From the NCBI GenBank assembly GCA_033032865.1, contig JAWHQI010000263.1, positions 310,001 to 374,000 on the forward strand: a DNA stretch of 64,000 nt, given 5' to 3'. Positions 34,001 to 46,000 of this stretch are shown piece after piece. Position numbers and translations under genes: made by a program. The notes under the pieces were generated by a model, which was given only the letters and a program-made list of their open reading frames with translations, ran no database searches and was not told the origin of the DNA. Positions within the stretch are counted from its first letter, which is position 1. Each line of letters begins with the position of its first letter. The DNA is from Dactylorhiza incarnata. Lineage: Eukaryota; Streptophyta; Magnoliopsida; Asparagales; Orchidaceae.

Positions 34001-37000
34001 AAGAAATTTCAGAAGTCACGCCCCTAGGTCACGCTCGTGACCTAGGGCGTGCAAGGTGCGGAACGCGCGTCTTGAAAGCCCGGGAACGTTCGGGGAAAAA
34101 CCGCCAAAAATTCATCAATTTGCATTACACGCCCCCTGGTCACGCCCGTGACCAGGGGCGTGTCTTGACCGAATCAGAGGACGACAGAAAACGGCGGGAG
34201 CGGAAGTAATTCTGGCAGTTGCGGGCGAAGTCACGCCCCTGGGTCACGCCAGTGACCCAGGGCGTGTAAGCTGTAAACGTATTGCGGCGGAAACTGCTTG
34301 CATTGAATGATTGTCGGCCGAGTCACGCCCGTGACCTGAAGATCACGCCCCCAGGTCACGCCCGTGACCCGGGGCGTGTAATATTTATTTGACGTGGCAT
34401 GGCTTCTGGTAGTTGAAAGCTGGGCACGACCGTGACACAGGTCACGCCCCCAGGTCACGCTCGTGACCTGGGGCGTGTACTGGGGATTTTTGCAGATTTG
34501 GTCCGGAATTTCCCTTGAACATGGCTGTGGACTTGATTTTGTTATTAGCCAACCCTGAACAAGGCAGCGATTTTAGAACAACTAATTGATGATTCTTATG
34601 TTGATCCTAGTGTCACATGAGAAGTTATGTCTTCTCACTTAAGATTAAGTGGAAAGAACGTACTTGGAGAGTCAAAAGGTCGTACGCCCCCACAAAAAGA
34701 ATTTTGGTGGTGGAAAAAGGAAGTGCAAGACAAAGTGAGGGCAAAGAGGGTCAGCTACAAAACATTATATGCTTGTAGGAATGATGAAAACTTGACTAAG
34801 CGGAGGTGCTCCCGGAAGCTCCTCAGGGAACACATCCTCGAATTCCTCCACCACTGGCACTTCTTCGATCGCCAACTTTGTGGAGTGAGTCTCCAACAAA
34901 GCGACAAATGCCTCACCTCCTTGATTCACCGCACGCACCATTTGCACGGCAGAAATCAGGGAGCAGGCCACTCCTCATAGGCCCTCGAACTTGACCTCCG
35001 CTCTTCCTTCACTCCTTAAGGTCACCACCTTCAACAGACAGTCAATACTAGTTCGTTGCTCTGCAAGCCAGTCCATCCCCAGGATGATGTCAAATTCGGC
35101 TAGTGGTAGAATTGCTGCTACCAACTCGAAATCACACTCGCAAATCCTCAGCACAATGCGTCCTTTCCTTCCAGTGGTCAAGAAAGACCCATTCGGCATG
35201 CGCACACTAAGCTCCGCCTCTGCCTCGACAGTCTCAACACCGATCCTCCGGGTAAAGCTCTCCGCGAGAAAAGAGTGTGACGCTCCCGTGTCGAATAACA
35301 CTCTAGAGGGATAGCCAGAAACTAGCACGAAGCCAAACACGCATATAACGAATATGAAAGGTCGCAAACAGGTTAAAACTATTAAACGAACCTCTGAACT
35401 TTCGTACTTGTCACCACGTCAGGTTGACGAATCGCTTCCTGCTGCCCGAGGTTGTACGCTCTAGGCTGCACAGGAGGGAAACAGGAAGCATTGGACTCCG
35501 CCGCCTTCCCTTTCTCCCCAACACTAGGACTGGAACGCACCGACTGCTCCTGCCTCTGCTCTGGCTCAACTCCACTCTCGAAACAGACCCGAGCTATGTG
35601 GCCCACTTTGCCACACTTGTAGCATGTCAAAGGCCGCTTGGAACGGAACTCTCCAGAAGCCGCACTGCTCCTCTCACCAGTCTTAAAAGGACGGGGCTTT
35701 TTCTTCCACCAACTTTTCTCAGACTTCCCCTGAGACTGAGATGGTTTACTTTCTCCCTGCTTTGCCGCCACGCCCGTGCGGCGCTGAGTTCGCTCCATAT
35801 CGTTCTCCAAAGTTGGAGCAGCTTCAACTAACTCATTGAACCCCGCATTCTTTAAGGCTATCAGAGGTTGCCTTAAATTCTCTCTCAGACCCTGATAGAA
35901 GAGATTATCTCTCTCCTCATCGTCTGTCATGGTCGTTCCCGCGTAACGACCCAACCGAGTAAACTCCTGCAAGTACTCGTCTACCGTCTTCTCGCGCTGC
36001 ACCAAGTGCAAGAACTGCCGCTGAAGGGCTAACCTCGTCGAAGAGGGGATATAGCGCTTCAGGAAGGCATTCCCGAACTCTTCCATGGACGGGGCACGTC
36101 CAGGGAAATGACGACCGCTATGATTCACCCACCACAGCTTGGCGTCGCCTTCTAACATAAACGCTGCGAACTGGGACTGCTTGTCCTCCGGGGTCTCAGC
36201 CGCTTTCAGGAGTTCCTGAATTCTCGCCAACCAATCCTCGACGTCTGTCAGAGTGCCAACTCCTTTGAACGTCGGAGGATGGAAACTCAGATAGTACTTC
36301 ATCTGACGATCTCCTTGCCCAACCGCTCTCTCGGCCAACGGCTCTACCTGCCTTACTCCCACCTCCGACGTTACAATTTGGTATCAGAGGTAGGTTAGCG
36401 TTCTTGTTGAGGTTTAGCGTGTTCGGATCGCGTTAAGAGGTTGTCCACATAGGAGTACTTTGCGGGACCATGAGTGTCCTTGCGTTCGAGTCTTGCGAAT
36501 AGAGTTTGATTCGTTTTTTCTTGCTTATGCTAGGATGGTGACGACGATGCGGGGACTTCGAGGCGTCAAGAGGAGCCGTCGGCAAGCAGTGCAACGGCCC
36601 CAGCCCTTGTGAATATGGGTGTGTCCCCGACAGACTTTTGTCGTATGCTAGCAACGGCAATGGTGACGACTCAAGCTGCGGCAATGCCACAGATTGCGAC
36701 GCCTGTAGTGCTGGATGCGACTCCTGTTACTCCGGTCACTGTGACGTCGGAGGTGGGAGTAAGGCAGGTAGAGCCGTTGGCCGAGAGAGCGGTTGGGCAA
36801 GGAGATCGTCAGATGAATTACTATTTGAGTTTCCATCCTCCGACGTTCAAAGGAGTTGGCACTCCGACAGACGCCGAGGATTGGTTGGCGAGAATTCAGG
36901 AACTCCTGAAAGCGGCAGAGACCCCAGAGGATAAGCAGTCCCAGTTCGCAGCGTTTATGTTAGAAGGCGACGCCAAGCTGTGGTGGGTGAATAATAGCGG

Positions 37001-40000
37001 TCGTCATTTCCCTGGACGTCCCCCGTCCATGGAAGAGTTCGGGAATGCCTTCCTGAAGCGCTATATCCCCTCTTCGACGAGGTTAGCCCTTCAGCGGCAG
37101 TTCTTGCACTTGGTGCAGCGCGAGAAGACGGTAGACGAGTACTTGCAGGAGTTTACTCGGTTGGGTCGTTATGCGGGAACTACCATGACAGACGATGAGG
37201 AGAGGGATAATCTCTTCTATCAGGGTATAAGAGAGAATTTAAGGCAACCTATGATAACCTTAAAGAATGCGGGGTTCAATGAGTTAGTTAAAGCTGCTCG
37301 AACTTTGGAGAACGATATGGAGCGAACCCGCTGCAAGGGCTTGGCGGCAAAGCAGGAAGAAAGTAAACCATCTCAGTCTCAGGGGAAGTCTGAGAAAAGT
37401 TGGTGGAAGAAAAAGCCCTGTCCTTTTAGGACTGGCGAGAGGAGCGGTGCGGCTTCTGGAGAGTTCCGTTCCAAGGGGCCCTTGACATGCTACAAGTGTG
37501 GCAAAGTGGGCCACATAGCTCGGGTCTGTTTCGAGAGTGGAGTTGAGCCAGAGCAGAGGCAGGAGCAGTCGGTGCGTTCCGGTCCTAGTGTTGGGGAGAA
37601 AGGGAAGGCGGCAGAGTCCAGTGCTTCCCGTTTCCCTCCTGTGCAGCCTAGAGCGTACAACCTCGGGCAGCAGGAAGCGATTCGTCAACCTGACGTGGTG
37701 ACAGGTACGAAAGTTCAGAGTTTCGTTTAATAGTTTTAACTTGTTTGCGACCTTTCATATTCGTTATATGCGTGTTAGGCTTCGTGCTAGTTTCTGGCTA
37801 TCCCTCTAGAGTGCTGTTCGATACGGGAGCGTCACACTCTTTTCTCGCGGAAAGCTTTACCCGGAGGATTGGTGTTGAGACTGTCGAGGCAGAGGCGGAG
37901 CTTAGTGTGCGCATGCCGAATGAGTCTTTCTTGACCACTGGAAGGAAAGGACGCATTGTGCTGAGGATTTGCGAGTGTGATTTCGATTTGGTATCAACAA
38001 TTCTACCACTAGCCGAATTTGACATCATCCTGGGGATGGACTGGCTTGCAGAGCAACGAGCTAGTATTGACTGCCTGTTGAAGGTGGTGACCTTAAGGAG
38101 TGAAGGAAGAGCGGAGGTCAAGTTCGAGGGCCTATGCTGAGTGGCCTGCTCCCTGATTTCTGCAGTGCAAATGGTGCGTGCGGTGAATCAAGGAGGTGAG
38201 GCATTTGCCGCTTTGTTGGAGACTCACTCCACAAAGTTCGCGATCGGAGAAGTGCCAGTGGTAGAGGAATTCGAGGATGTGTTCCCTGAGGAGCTTCCGG
38301 GAGCGCCTCCTCAGCGTGAAATCGACTTTTCAATTGAGTTGGTGTCGGATGCGAGGCCGGTGCCGCGTTCTCCGTTTAGGATGGCACCGAAGGGACTGGC
38401 CGAGTTAAAGGTGCAGTTGCAAGAGTTGCTCGAGCAGGGGTACATTACGCCCAGCTCCTCACCATGGAGTGCGCCGGTGTTGTTCGTTAAGAAGAAGGAT
38501 GGTAGTATGCGATTGTGCATAGACTATCGCGAGTTGAATAAGTTGACCATCAAGAATAAGTAACCGATTCCGCGAATCGATGATTTGTTCGATCAGCTGG
38601 TGGGGTCGACGGTGTACTCCAAGTTGGACTTGAAGTCGGGTTACTATCAGTTAAAGATTCGAGAAGAGGATATTCCCAAGACAGCGTTTGGGACGAGATA
38701 TGGTCATTTTGAGTTCTCGGTGATGTCGTTCGGTCTAACGAACGCGCCATCAGTGTTCATGGATTTAATGAACCGAGTGTTTCGACAATACCTGGATTCG
38801 TTCGTGGTGGTGTTCATTGACGACATCTTAGTGTATTCGAAGTTGAAGGCGGAGCATGAGTCTCATCTGAGAATAGTGTTGCAGACACTGAGGGAGAACC
38901 AGCTTTATGCGAAGTTCTCAAAGTGCGAGTTCTGGATCGGGAAAGTGGCATTCTTGGGCCACGTGATTAGTGGAGATGGGGTGGCGGTGGATCCTGCGAA
39001 GATTGAAGCCATTAAAGATTGGCCTGTACTGAGAACCGTGGCTGAAATCCGGAGTTTCCTTGGACTAGCCGGTTATTACAGAAGGTTCGTTAAGAACTTT
39101 TCGCGGATAGCTTTGCCCCTCACCATTCTTACCCGTAAGGACCAGAAGTTTGTGTGGACGCCGGAGTGTGCCCGTGCGTTCGAGACCTTGAAGGAGCGAT
39201 TGATGTCTGCTCCAATCCTAAGTCTTCCTAGTGGGACTGAGAGATTCCAAATTTTCAGCGACGCGTCAGGATCAAGGTTTTAAATGTCGGCCGACATGTC
39301 CGACATGTCCGACATGTCGACCGACATGTCCTGTTTGATAAGAAAACGACTTGCATAATCAAAATATATAGGTTATGACGTTTTCGAAAATGTCGGCCGA
39401 CTTTTTGTATAAAACCCGACATTACGGCCGACACGCAATAATCATTATAGCCCGACATTTTGAAATGTCACCTAAATTGAATTAAAGTTAAAATCAACCA
39501 CTGTTTAGCGCTGTCCATCGCTGTTTAGGGTTTTTATATTAAGATATACAGATGAAAATAGATGAATGATTAGAAAGATAATAATATTTGAAGATAGATT
39601 TGAGTATTTAGGAAATATATACAAGTATACAACTACTAATAAAGCTAAGATATTATGTTACAAGTTACAATATAAATATTTTTTAGAAATCCGACATATT
39701 GAAATGTCTCCGACATGTCTCCGACATCCGACATCTAAAAACCCAATCCGACATGTCTCCGACATCCGACATGTCTCCGACATCCGACATGTCTCCGACA
39801 TCCGACATGTCTCCGACATCCGACATTTAAAACCTTGGTCAGGATGTGGTTTGGGTTGCGTGCTTGTGCAGCATGGCCACGTGATAGCTTATGGGTCGAG
39901 GCAGCTAAAGCCTCATGAGAGAAATTACCCCGTCCACGACTTGGAGTTGGCAGCGATAATTTTTGCGTTGAAGTTGTGGCGGCACTACGTGTATGGTGCG

Positions 40001-43000
40001 AAGGTTGAAATCTTCACGGGCCACAAAAGCTTGAGGTATCTCTTAGATCATAAGGATCTTAATATGAGGCAACGAAGGTGGGTCGAGTTCCTTGGGGACT
40101 ACGACGTAACGATTCAGTATGCGCCAGGCAGGCCAATATGGTGGCTGACGCCTTGAGTAGGAAGTACTCTGGGCAAGGAAATTGGATTGAAGCGCATGAC
40201 GAGCGTTTGGTGCGAGAGTTTGACTCTCTTGGCATTGTGTGTGTGGCTAAGGGTGACTCCAGCGCAGCTCGACTGAACTGGATCGAGATGCAGTGTGATC
40301 TAGTAGATCGAATTCGAGAGGCAACCAGTGCAGACGAAGAGTGTCAGCGATTGGCATTGGAAGCTCAGCAAAGCGAAGGCAGTGCGTTGGAGATGGTCAG
40401 TGGACTTTTGAAGAGAAATGGAAAGGTGGTTGTCCCTCGTTTTGGCAAGCTCCGTGAGGAGTTGATGCTTGAGGCTCACTTCACGAAGTACTCCATTCAT
40501 CCAGGAAGTACGAAGATGTACTTGGATTTGAAGAAATCCTTTTGGTGGTCTGGGATGAAGCGGGATGTAGCTTTGTATGTAAGCCGGTGTCAGACGTGCG
40601 CCTTAGTGAAGGCGGAATGCCAAAGGACGGGTGGACTCTTGAAACCTCTTCCTATCCCCGAGTGGAAATTTGACGACATCTCCATGGATTTTGTGCATGG
40701 TTTACCTCGATCGCGGCAAAGTAATGATGCGATTTGGGTGATTGTGGATCGCCTGACCAAGGTAGCCCACTTCATTCCAAATCGGAGGGACGATAGCCTG
40801 GAGAAGCTCGTGGAGCTTTATATTCGAAACATTGTGCGGTTGTACGGAATTCCAAAGAGCATCATTAGTGATCGCGATGGACGATTCACGTCCAAGGACC
40901 GGAGGTTAGTGCAACGAAGTTTGGGCACAAAATTGAAGTTTAGTACCGCGTTCCATCCGCAGACCGATGGCCAAACGGAGAGAACGAATCGTACGATGGA
41001 GGACATGTTGAGAATGTGTGCTCTTGATTTCGGTAAAGGTTGGGAAAACCACCTCTTCATGGTGGAGTTTGCCTACAACAATAGTTTCCAGGTGAGTATC
41101 AAAATGACGTCATACGAGGCTTTGTATGGAAGGCTGTGTCGAACGCCGATGTCTTGGATAGAGGCAGGAGACACCCAGTTGTTGGGAAAAGAAGTGGTGG
41201 CAGACGCTTGTGAGTTGGTGCGAACGATCCAGGAGCGCATGGAGGTTGCTCAGGATCGGCAGACAAAGTATTTTAATGCACGCCACAGAATTGTGGAGTT
41301 TGTGGTGGGCGACATGGTCTACCTGAAGATCAAGCCGTTCAAAGGCGTTTCGCGGATTCGACGACTCAAGAAATAGAGTCCGAGATAGTAACGACCCAGA
41401 AGCCGACGTCCGATCGGGACAACGTCCACTGATCTAGCCTCAACTGGCCTCGCTACCGGGCTGCAACCCAAACACCCCAACCCCTCTCCAGCCCACTGGC
41501 GGGTTGTTGGTGGCTACAGCCTCCCTTTGATGAGGCAAACTCGATAGTCAAGCATGCACCACGGGGACTTCCCAGGAGGTCACCCATCCCAGTACTACTC
41601 CAGCCCGAGCACGCTTAACTATATAGTTCTTTCACTTCTCATCACCAATTGAGCTGAAAGTCGCAAAAAAGAAGCTAAAAATGCAGTAAGTAAAGCAAGA
41701 AGTCAAGTTTATGAAGAATTTTACAAACGACTAGATATTAAAGATGGAGAGCGTGATATATATAAAATTGCTCGAGCTAGAGAGAGGAAGGCACGAGATT
41801 TATGACAAGTTAAATGCATAAAAAATGAATTAGATACGGTTTTGACGGATGATGTGACTATTAAAGAGCGATGAAAAAGATACTTTTATCAACTATGCAA
41901 TGAAGGAAAAGACAATAAACTGAACTTGGAAGCGTTAAGTAAATCAGAGGAGTATAGAAACATAACTTTTTATCGTAAAATTCAAGCATCAGAGATAGTC
42001 TGAAGAAGATGAGAAATGGAAAGACGGTTGGGCCAGACGATATACCCATTGAAGTATGAAAATGCTTAGGGAGGGAATTTTATGGCTTACAAGTTTCTTT
42101 AATAAGATACTGAAGACAAAGAGGATGTCAGACCAATGGAGAGAAATTATTTTTTGTACCTTTGTATAAGAATAAATGAGATATACAAAATTGTGTCAAT
42201 TACAAGTGAATTAAATTAATGAGTCATAATATGAAACTATGAGAACGCGTAATAGAGAGAAGAGTTAGACGAGAGACTAGCATCTCAGAGAATCAATTTG
42301 GATTGATGCCAGGGAGGTCAACCATGGAAGCTATACATCTCTTGAGGAGACTCATTGACATTTATCGGGAAAGACAAAAAGATTTGCATATGTTGTTTAT
42401 TGATCTGGAGAAGGCTTATGATAGGGTTCCAAGAGAGGTCTTGTGGAGAGTCTTAGAAAAGAAAGGTGTAAATGTATCATACATTGACGTAATCCAAGAT
42501 ATGTATGCAAATTCAGTGACCAGGGTGAGGACATCTGGAGGATTAACAGAGGAATTCCCTATCACCGTTGGCTTACATCAAGGGTCAGCTTTAATCCCTT
42601 ATCTCTTTACCCTTATCTTAGATGAGCTCACCGGACATATCCAATAAGCACTACCTTTGTGTTTATTATTTTGCAGATGATATTGTTTTGGTCGATGAGA
42701 CGCGCGAGGGTGTGAACGCGAAACTTGAATCTTGGCGAGACACTTTAGAAAAGAAGAGTTTTAGGTTGAGCAGGACAAAGACGGAGTATATAAAGCTTAA
42801 ATTTAGTAGTGCAAGAAGGTCGGATGACTCCGTCATTAAATTGGGTGACCAAGATATTTCTCGCAATGAGTGCTTTAAATATCTGCGATCGATAATTCAT
42901 AAAGATGGAGGTGTAGATAAAGATGTGATACATAGAATCCAAGCAGGTTAGTTGAAGTGGAGAGGCGCGTCTGAGATCTTATGTGATCGTAAAGTACCAT

Positions 43001-46000
43001 TAAAACTTAAAGGCAAGTTTTACCGTACTGCAATTAGGCCAGCAATGCTCTACGGTTCTGAGTGTTGGGCAGTGAATGGTGTACATGAGCAAAAAATGGG
43101 AGTTGCGGAGATGGGAATGCTTAGGTGGATGTGTGGTCACACGAGACTGGATAAAATTAGGAATGAATGTATCAAGGATAAGACATGAGTGGCGCCAATT
43201 GTAGAGAAGATGCGAGAAGCTCGTTTAAGATGGTTCAGACATATACATAGGAGACCATTAGAGGCACCTGTTAGGCGTTGTGAGAGTTTAGTCACTAGAC
43301 ATGTTAAACGAGGGAGGGGTAGACAAAAAAAAGACTTGGAATGAAACTATAAGGAAAGATATGATGTACTTAGGTATTAATGAGGATATGATTAAAGATA
43401 GGGCGCAATGGCGACAAAGGATCCATATAGCCGACCCCACTATGGTGGGATAAAGGCTTGAGTGTTGTTGTTGTTGTTGTTGCCCCTATTCTGCTACTCG
43501 CGCCCCCTGTCCGCCATTCGCGCAACCCCCCTCCCGCGAGGCCACTCGCGCAATCTCCCCCCTGCCCGCGACCGCGCAACCTCCCCCTTTGCCTGCAACC
43601 TCCCGCGAGGCCACTTGCGCAACCCCCCTGCTTGCGAGGCCACTCGCGCAACCCTTCCCTGTCTGGTCCGCCACTCGCGCAACCCCCCTCCCGCGAGGCC
43701 ACTCGCGCACCCCCCTCCCCGCGACAGGCCCGCGCCCCCTGCTTGCGACCGGCTCGCGCACCCCTGCCCGCGACCCTGCTCGCGTCATCCGGCCGACTTC
43801 TCGCCGCGTCTGCCTGTCTCGAGTTCTCGCTAGCTCGCCGCTATCTTGCCAAGCTCGTTGATCTCGCCGATGGCCGATTCTACCCAGACATCTGAGTCCT
43901 GTCTCCGCATCACCCTTGATGGTACCAACTACATGATTTGGTCTTTAACTGTCAAAAATCATCTTCACAGTCGACGTCTATGGGGACATATTGATGGCAG
44001 CACTCGTATCCCTACAACAACACCTGACAAATCAACTGAAAAAGCTTTCCTTACTCTACTTGATACCTGGACTTATGACGAGCATCGAGCAATCGATGTT
44101 ATCCTTCAATCTGCATCGCCCTCCATCATGCTGTAACTTGAATCTTACGACACTGCGACCTTTATGTGGAACCATCTTCACACCTACTTCACTCTAACTG
44201 ATAGTGCGCATGAATTTCAGCTTCTTCAAACTATCCAGTCCACCCGTCAAGGAAATCTCTCCATTCGTCAGTACCATACCACCATGATTGATCTCTGGAA
44301 TCAGCTGAGCATCATGGAGTCATCCCCTCTTCCAGGAGACACAAGTCATTTCTATCAACAATACCTTGCTCTTCGCGATCGTCGCCGACTATTGCAGTTC
44401 CTTATGCATCTCAGGCCTGAATTTCAGACTTTTGCTGGCATCCTTCTTCAACGATCTCCGCCTCCTTTAGATGTCGCAGTAAATGAACTCACTGCAGAAG
44501 AAAATCACCGTCTTGCTCTTGAGAATGGCTCCTCATTGGAACCTACTGTTTTGGCCACTCCTGTCACTCCTGTCACTCCTGCTATGACTGCGACCTCTCG
44601 TCCTCCTCCCAGGTCATCACTATCCGTCAATCTCGAGTCGTGCCTGCTAATCCCCCTGGGCAAAAATTGTGCAACTGGCACAAACGCTATGAAAATCATA
44701 CTACTCAAGAATGCCTTGCTCTTGCAAACCGCAAGGCTCAAGAAGCTGCAGGCCACCGTCCTTCCCGTCGCCCCACTCCTCAGGCCGCTACTACTGATCT
44801 TCCGCCAACCTTCTCTACAGAATAGATGCAGCAACTTATGGCAATGATGCAGGTCAACAGTTCCTCCTCTGACATTGGTTCCTCCGCTGCTCCTGCCGCT
44901 GGTATTGCTCCTGCCTCTTGGATTTTGGACTCGGGTGCTCCCTACCATATGACAAATGATGATAACCACCTCTCTTTCCTTACACCTCTCTCCTCATCCT
45001 CCTCTATTCGCACTGCTGACGACACTTTACTTCGAATTCGGGGTCGTGGACATCTCCAAGACCACTCTAACTTCACTATCCCACATGTTATGTTCCAAGA
45101 CTGACCTTGAATCTCTTATTTGTCTCTCAACTTACTGATTATAATTTCTCTGTTTCTTTCAATACTTTTAATTGTTCTATACAGGATTCAACTACAGGGA
45201 AGGTTGTTGGTAAAGGCCTTCGTCGGAACGGTCTATACTACCTCACCAGTCTGCACCTTCCTCTTCCTCAGTTAACTGTTGCTGCTGCTTCTCCTGCCGT
45301 CATCTCCTCGTGTGATCTTTGGCATCGTTGTCTTGCTCATGTCTCGCTACCACGGCTTCAGCTCCTGGCCTCCTCCGGTGCTCTGGGTCCTGTCAATACA
45401 AAAATGCTTAATCCTTGTACTCATTGTATTCGAGGTCATCAAATTGCCTCCTCTTTTCCCCCTAGCACTTCTGCTACTGTAGCTCCGTTTGATTTAGTTC
45501 ACTCCGATGTTTGGGGGTCTTCTCATATTTCCAAAGGCGGAAACAAATATTATATTATTTTTGTTGACGATTACTCTCGCTTCACTTGGTTATATCTCTT
45601 GAATGCTAAGTCTGATGTTTTTTCTAAGTATGTTGAATTTGCTTTTATGGTAGTTACGCAATTTTCATGTAAAATTAAAACTTTGCGCACTGACTCTGGG
45701 GGGAATATCTCTCACACCACTTTCAACAGTTCCTTCGGTCTCAAGGAACTCTTGCTCAATACTCATGTGCTCACACTCGCCAACAAAATGGAGTAGCCGA
45801 ACGCTGACATAGACTTATTTTGGAAGTAACGAGATCTCTTCTCCTCACCTCTTCGGTACCTGTCCAATATTGGGCAGAAGCCGTCCTTACCAGTGTTTTC
45901 TTAACAAATAAAATTTCTACCCCAAACCTGCAAAACATCTCCCCGTTTGAACGACTTTATCACAAGACCCCAACGTACTCCCACTTAAGAGTGTTTGAGT

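Larger units (their letters stand above)
31690..34617 (-). mobile_element. Non-autonomous Ty3/gypsy-type element (tRNA-Asp PBS), 5' LTR plus gag-like ORF only
   Basis: On the minus strand a 1.5-kb LTR (34617 to 33114) begins TGTGACAC and ends TGTATCA, followed by a primer-binding site TGGCGCCGTTGTCGGGG complementary to tRNA-Asp, as used by Athila/Tat-group gypsy elements. The internal region holds one long open frame (32973-31843) and no pol domain. No 3' LTR is seen. The element is best described as a LARD-like or truncated non-autonomous derivative. Confidence 0.7.
33114..34617 (-). repeat. 1.5-kb gypsy-type 5' LTR
   Basis: TG...CA termini, TATA box at 33992-33998, and U5 homologous to 9560-10480. 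The U3 holds the palindrome array 34017-34477. The outer edge abuts a LINE fragment; no target duplication could be checked because the other LTR is absent. Confidence 0.7.
36373..41376 (+). mobile_element. Ty3/gypsy element (chromovirus-like), internal region
   Basis: A primer-binding site TGGTATCAGAG (36379-36389) follows GTTACA, the expected LTR end. Its own 5' LTR has been replaced by the inverted copy. Gag, protease, RT, RNase H and integrase follow in gypsy order. The region stops within the integrase C-terminal segment ([12 protein letters not shown]) at about 41376, where an LTR-like sequence starting GTAACGACCC begins. It is inserted in the RTE LINE. Confidence 0.85.

Noticed and set aside
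41560..41621. 5S rRNA gene
   Set aside because: Only the internal and 3' part matches and it is embedded in an LTR; a second decayed copy sits in another LTR.
43458..43895. Long Arg/Pro-rich frames on both strands
   Set aside because: They read through CGCGCAAC-type tandem repeats of the copia C leader; coding on both strands is implausible.
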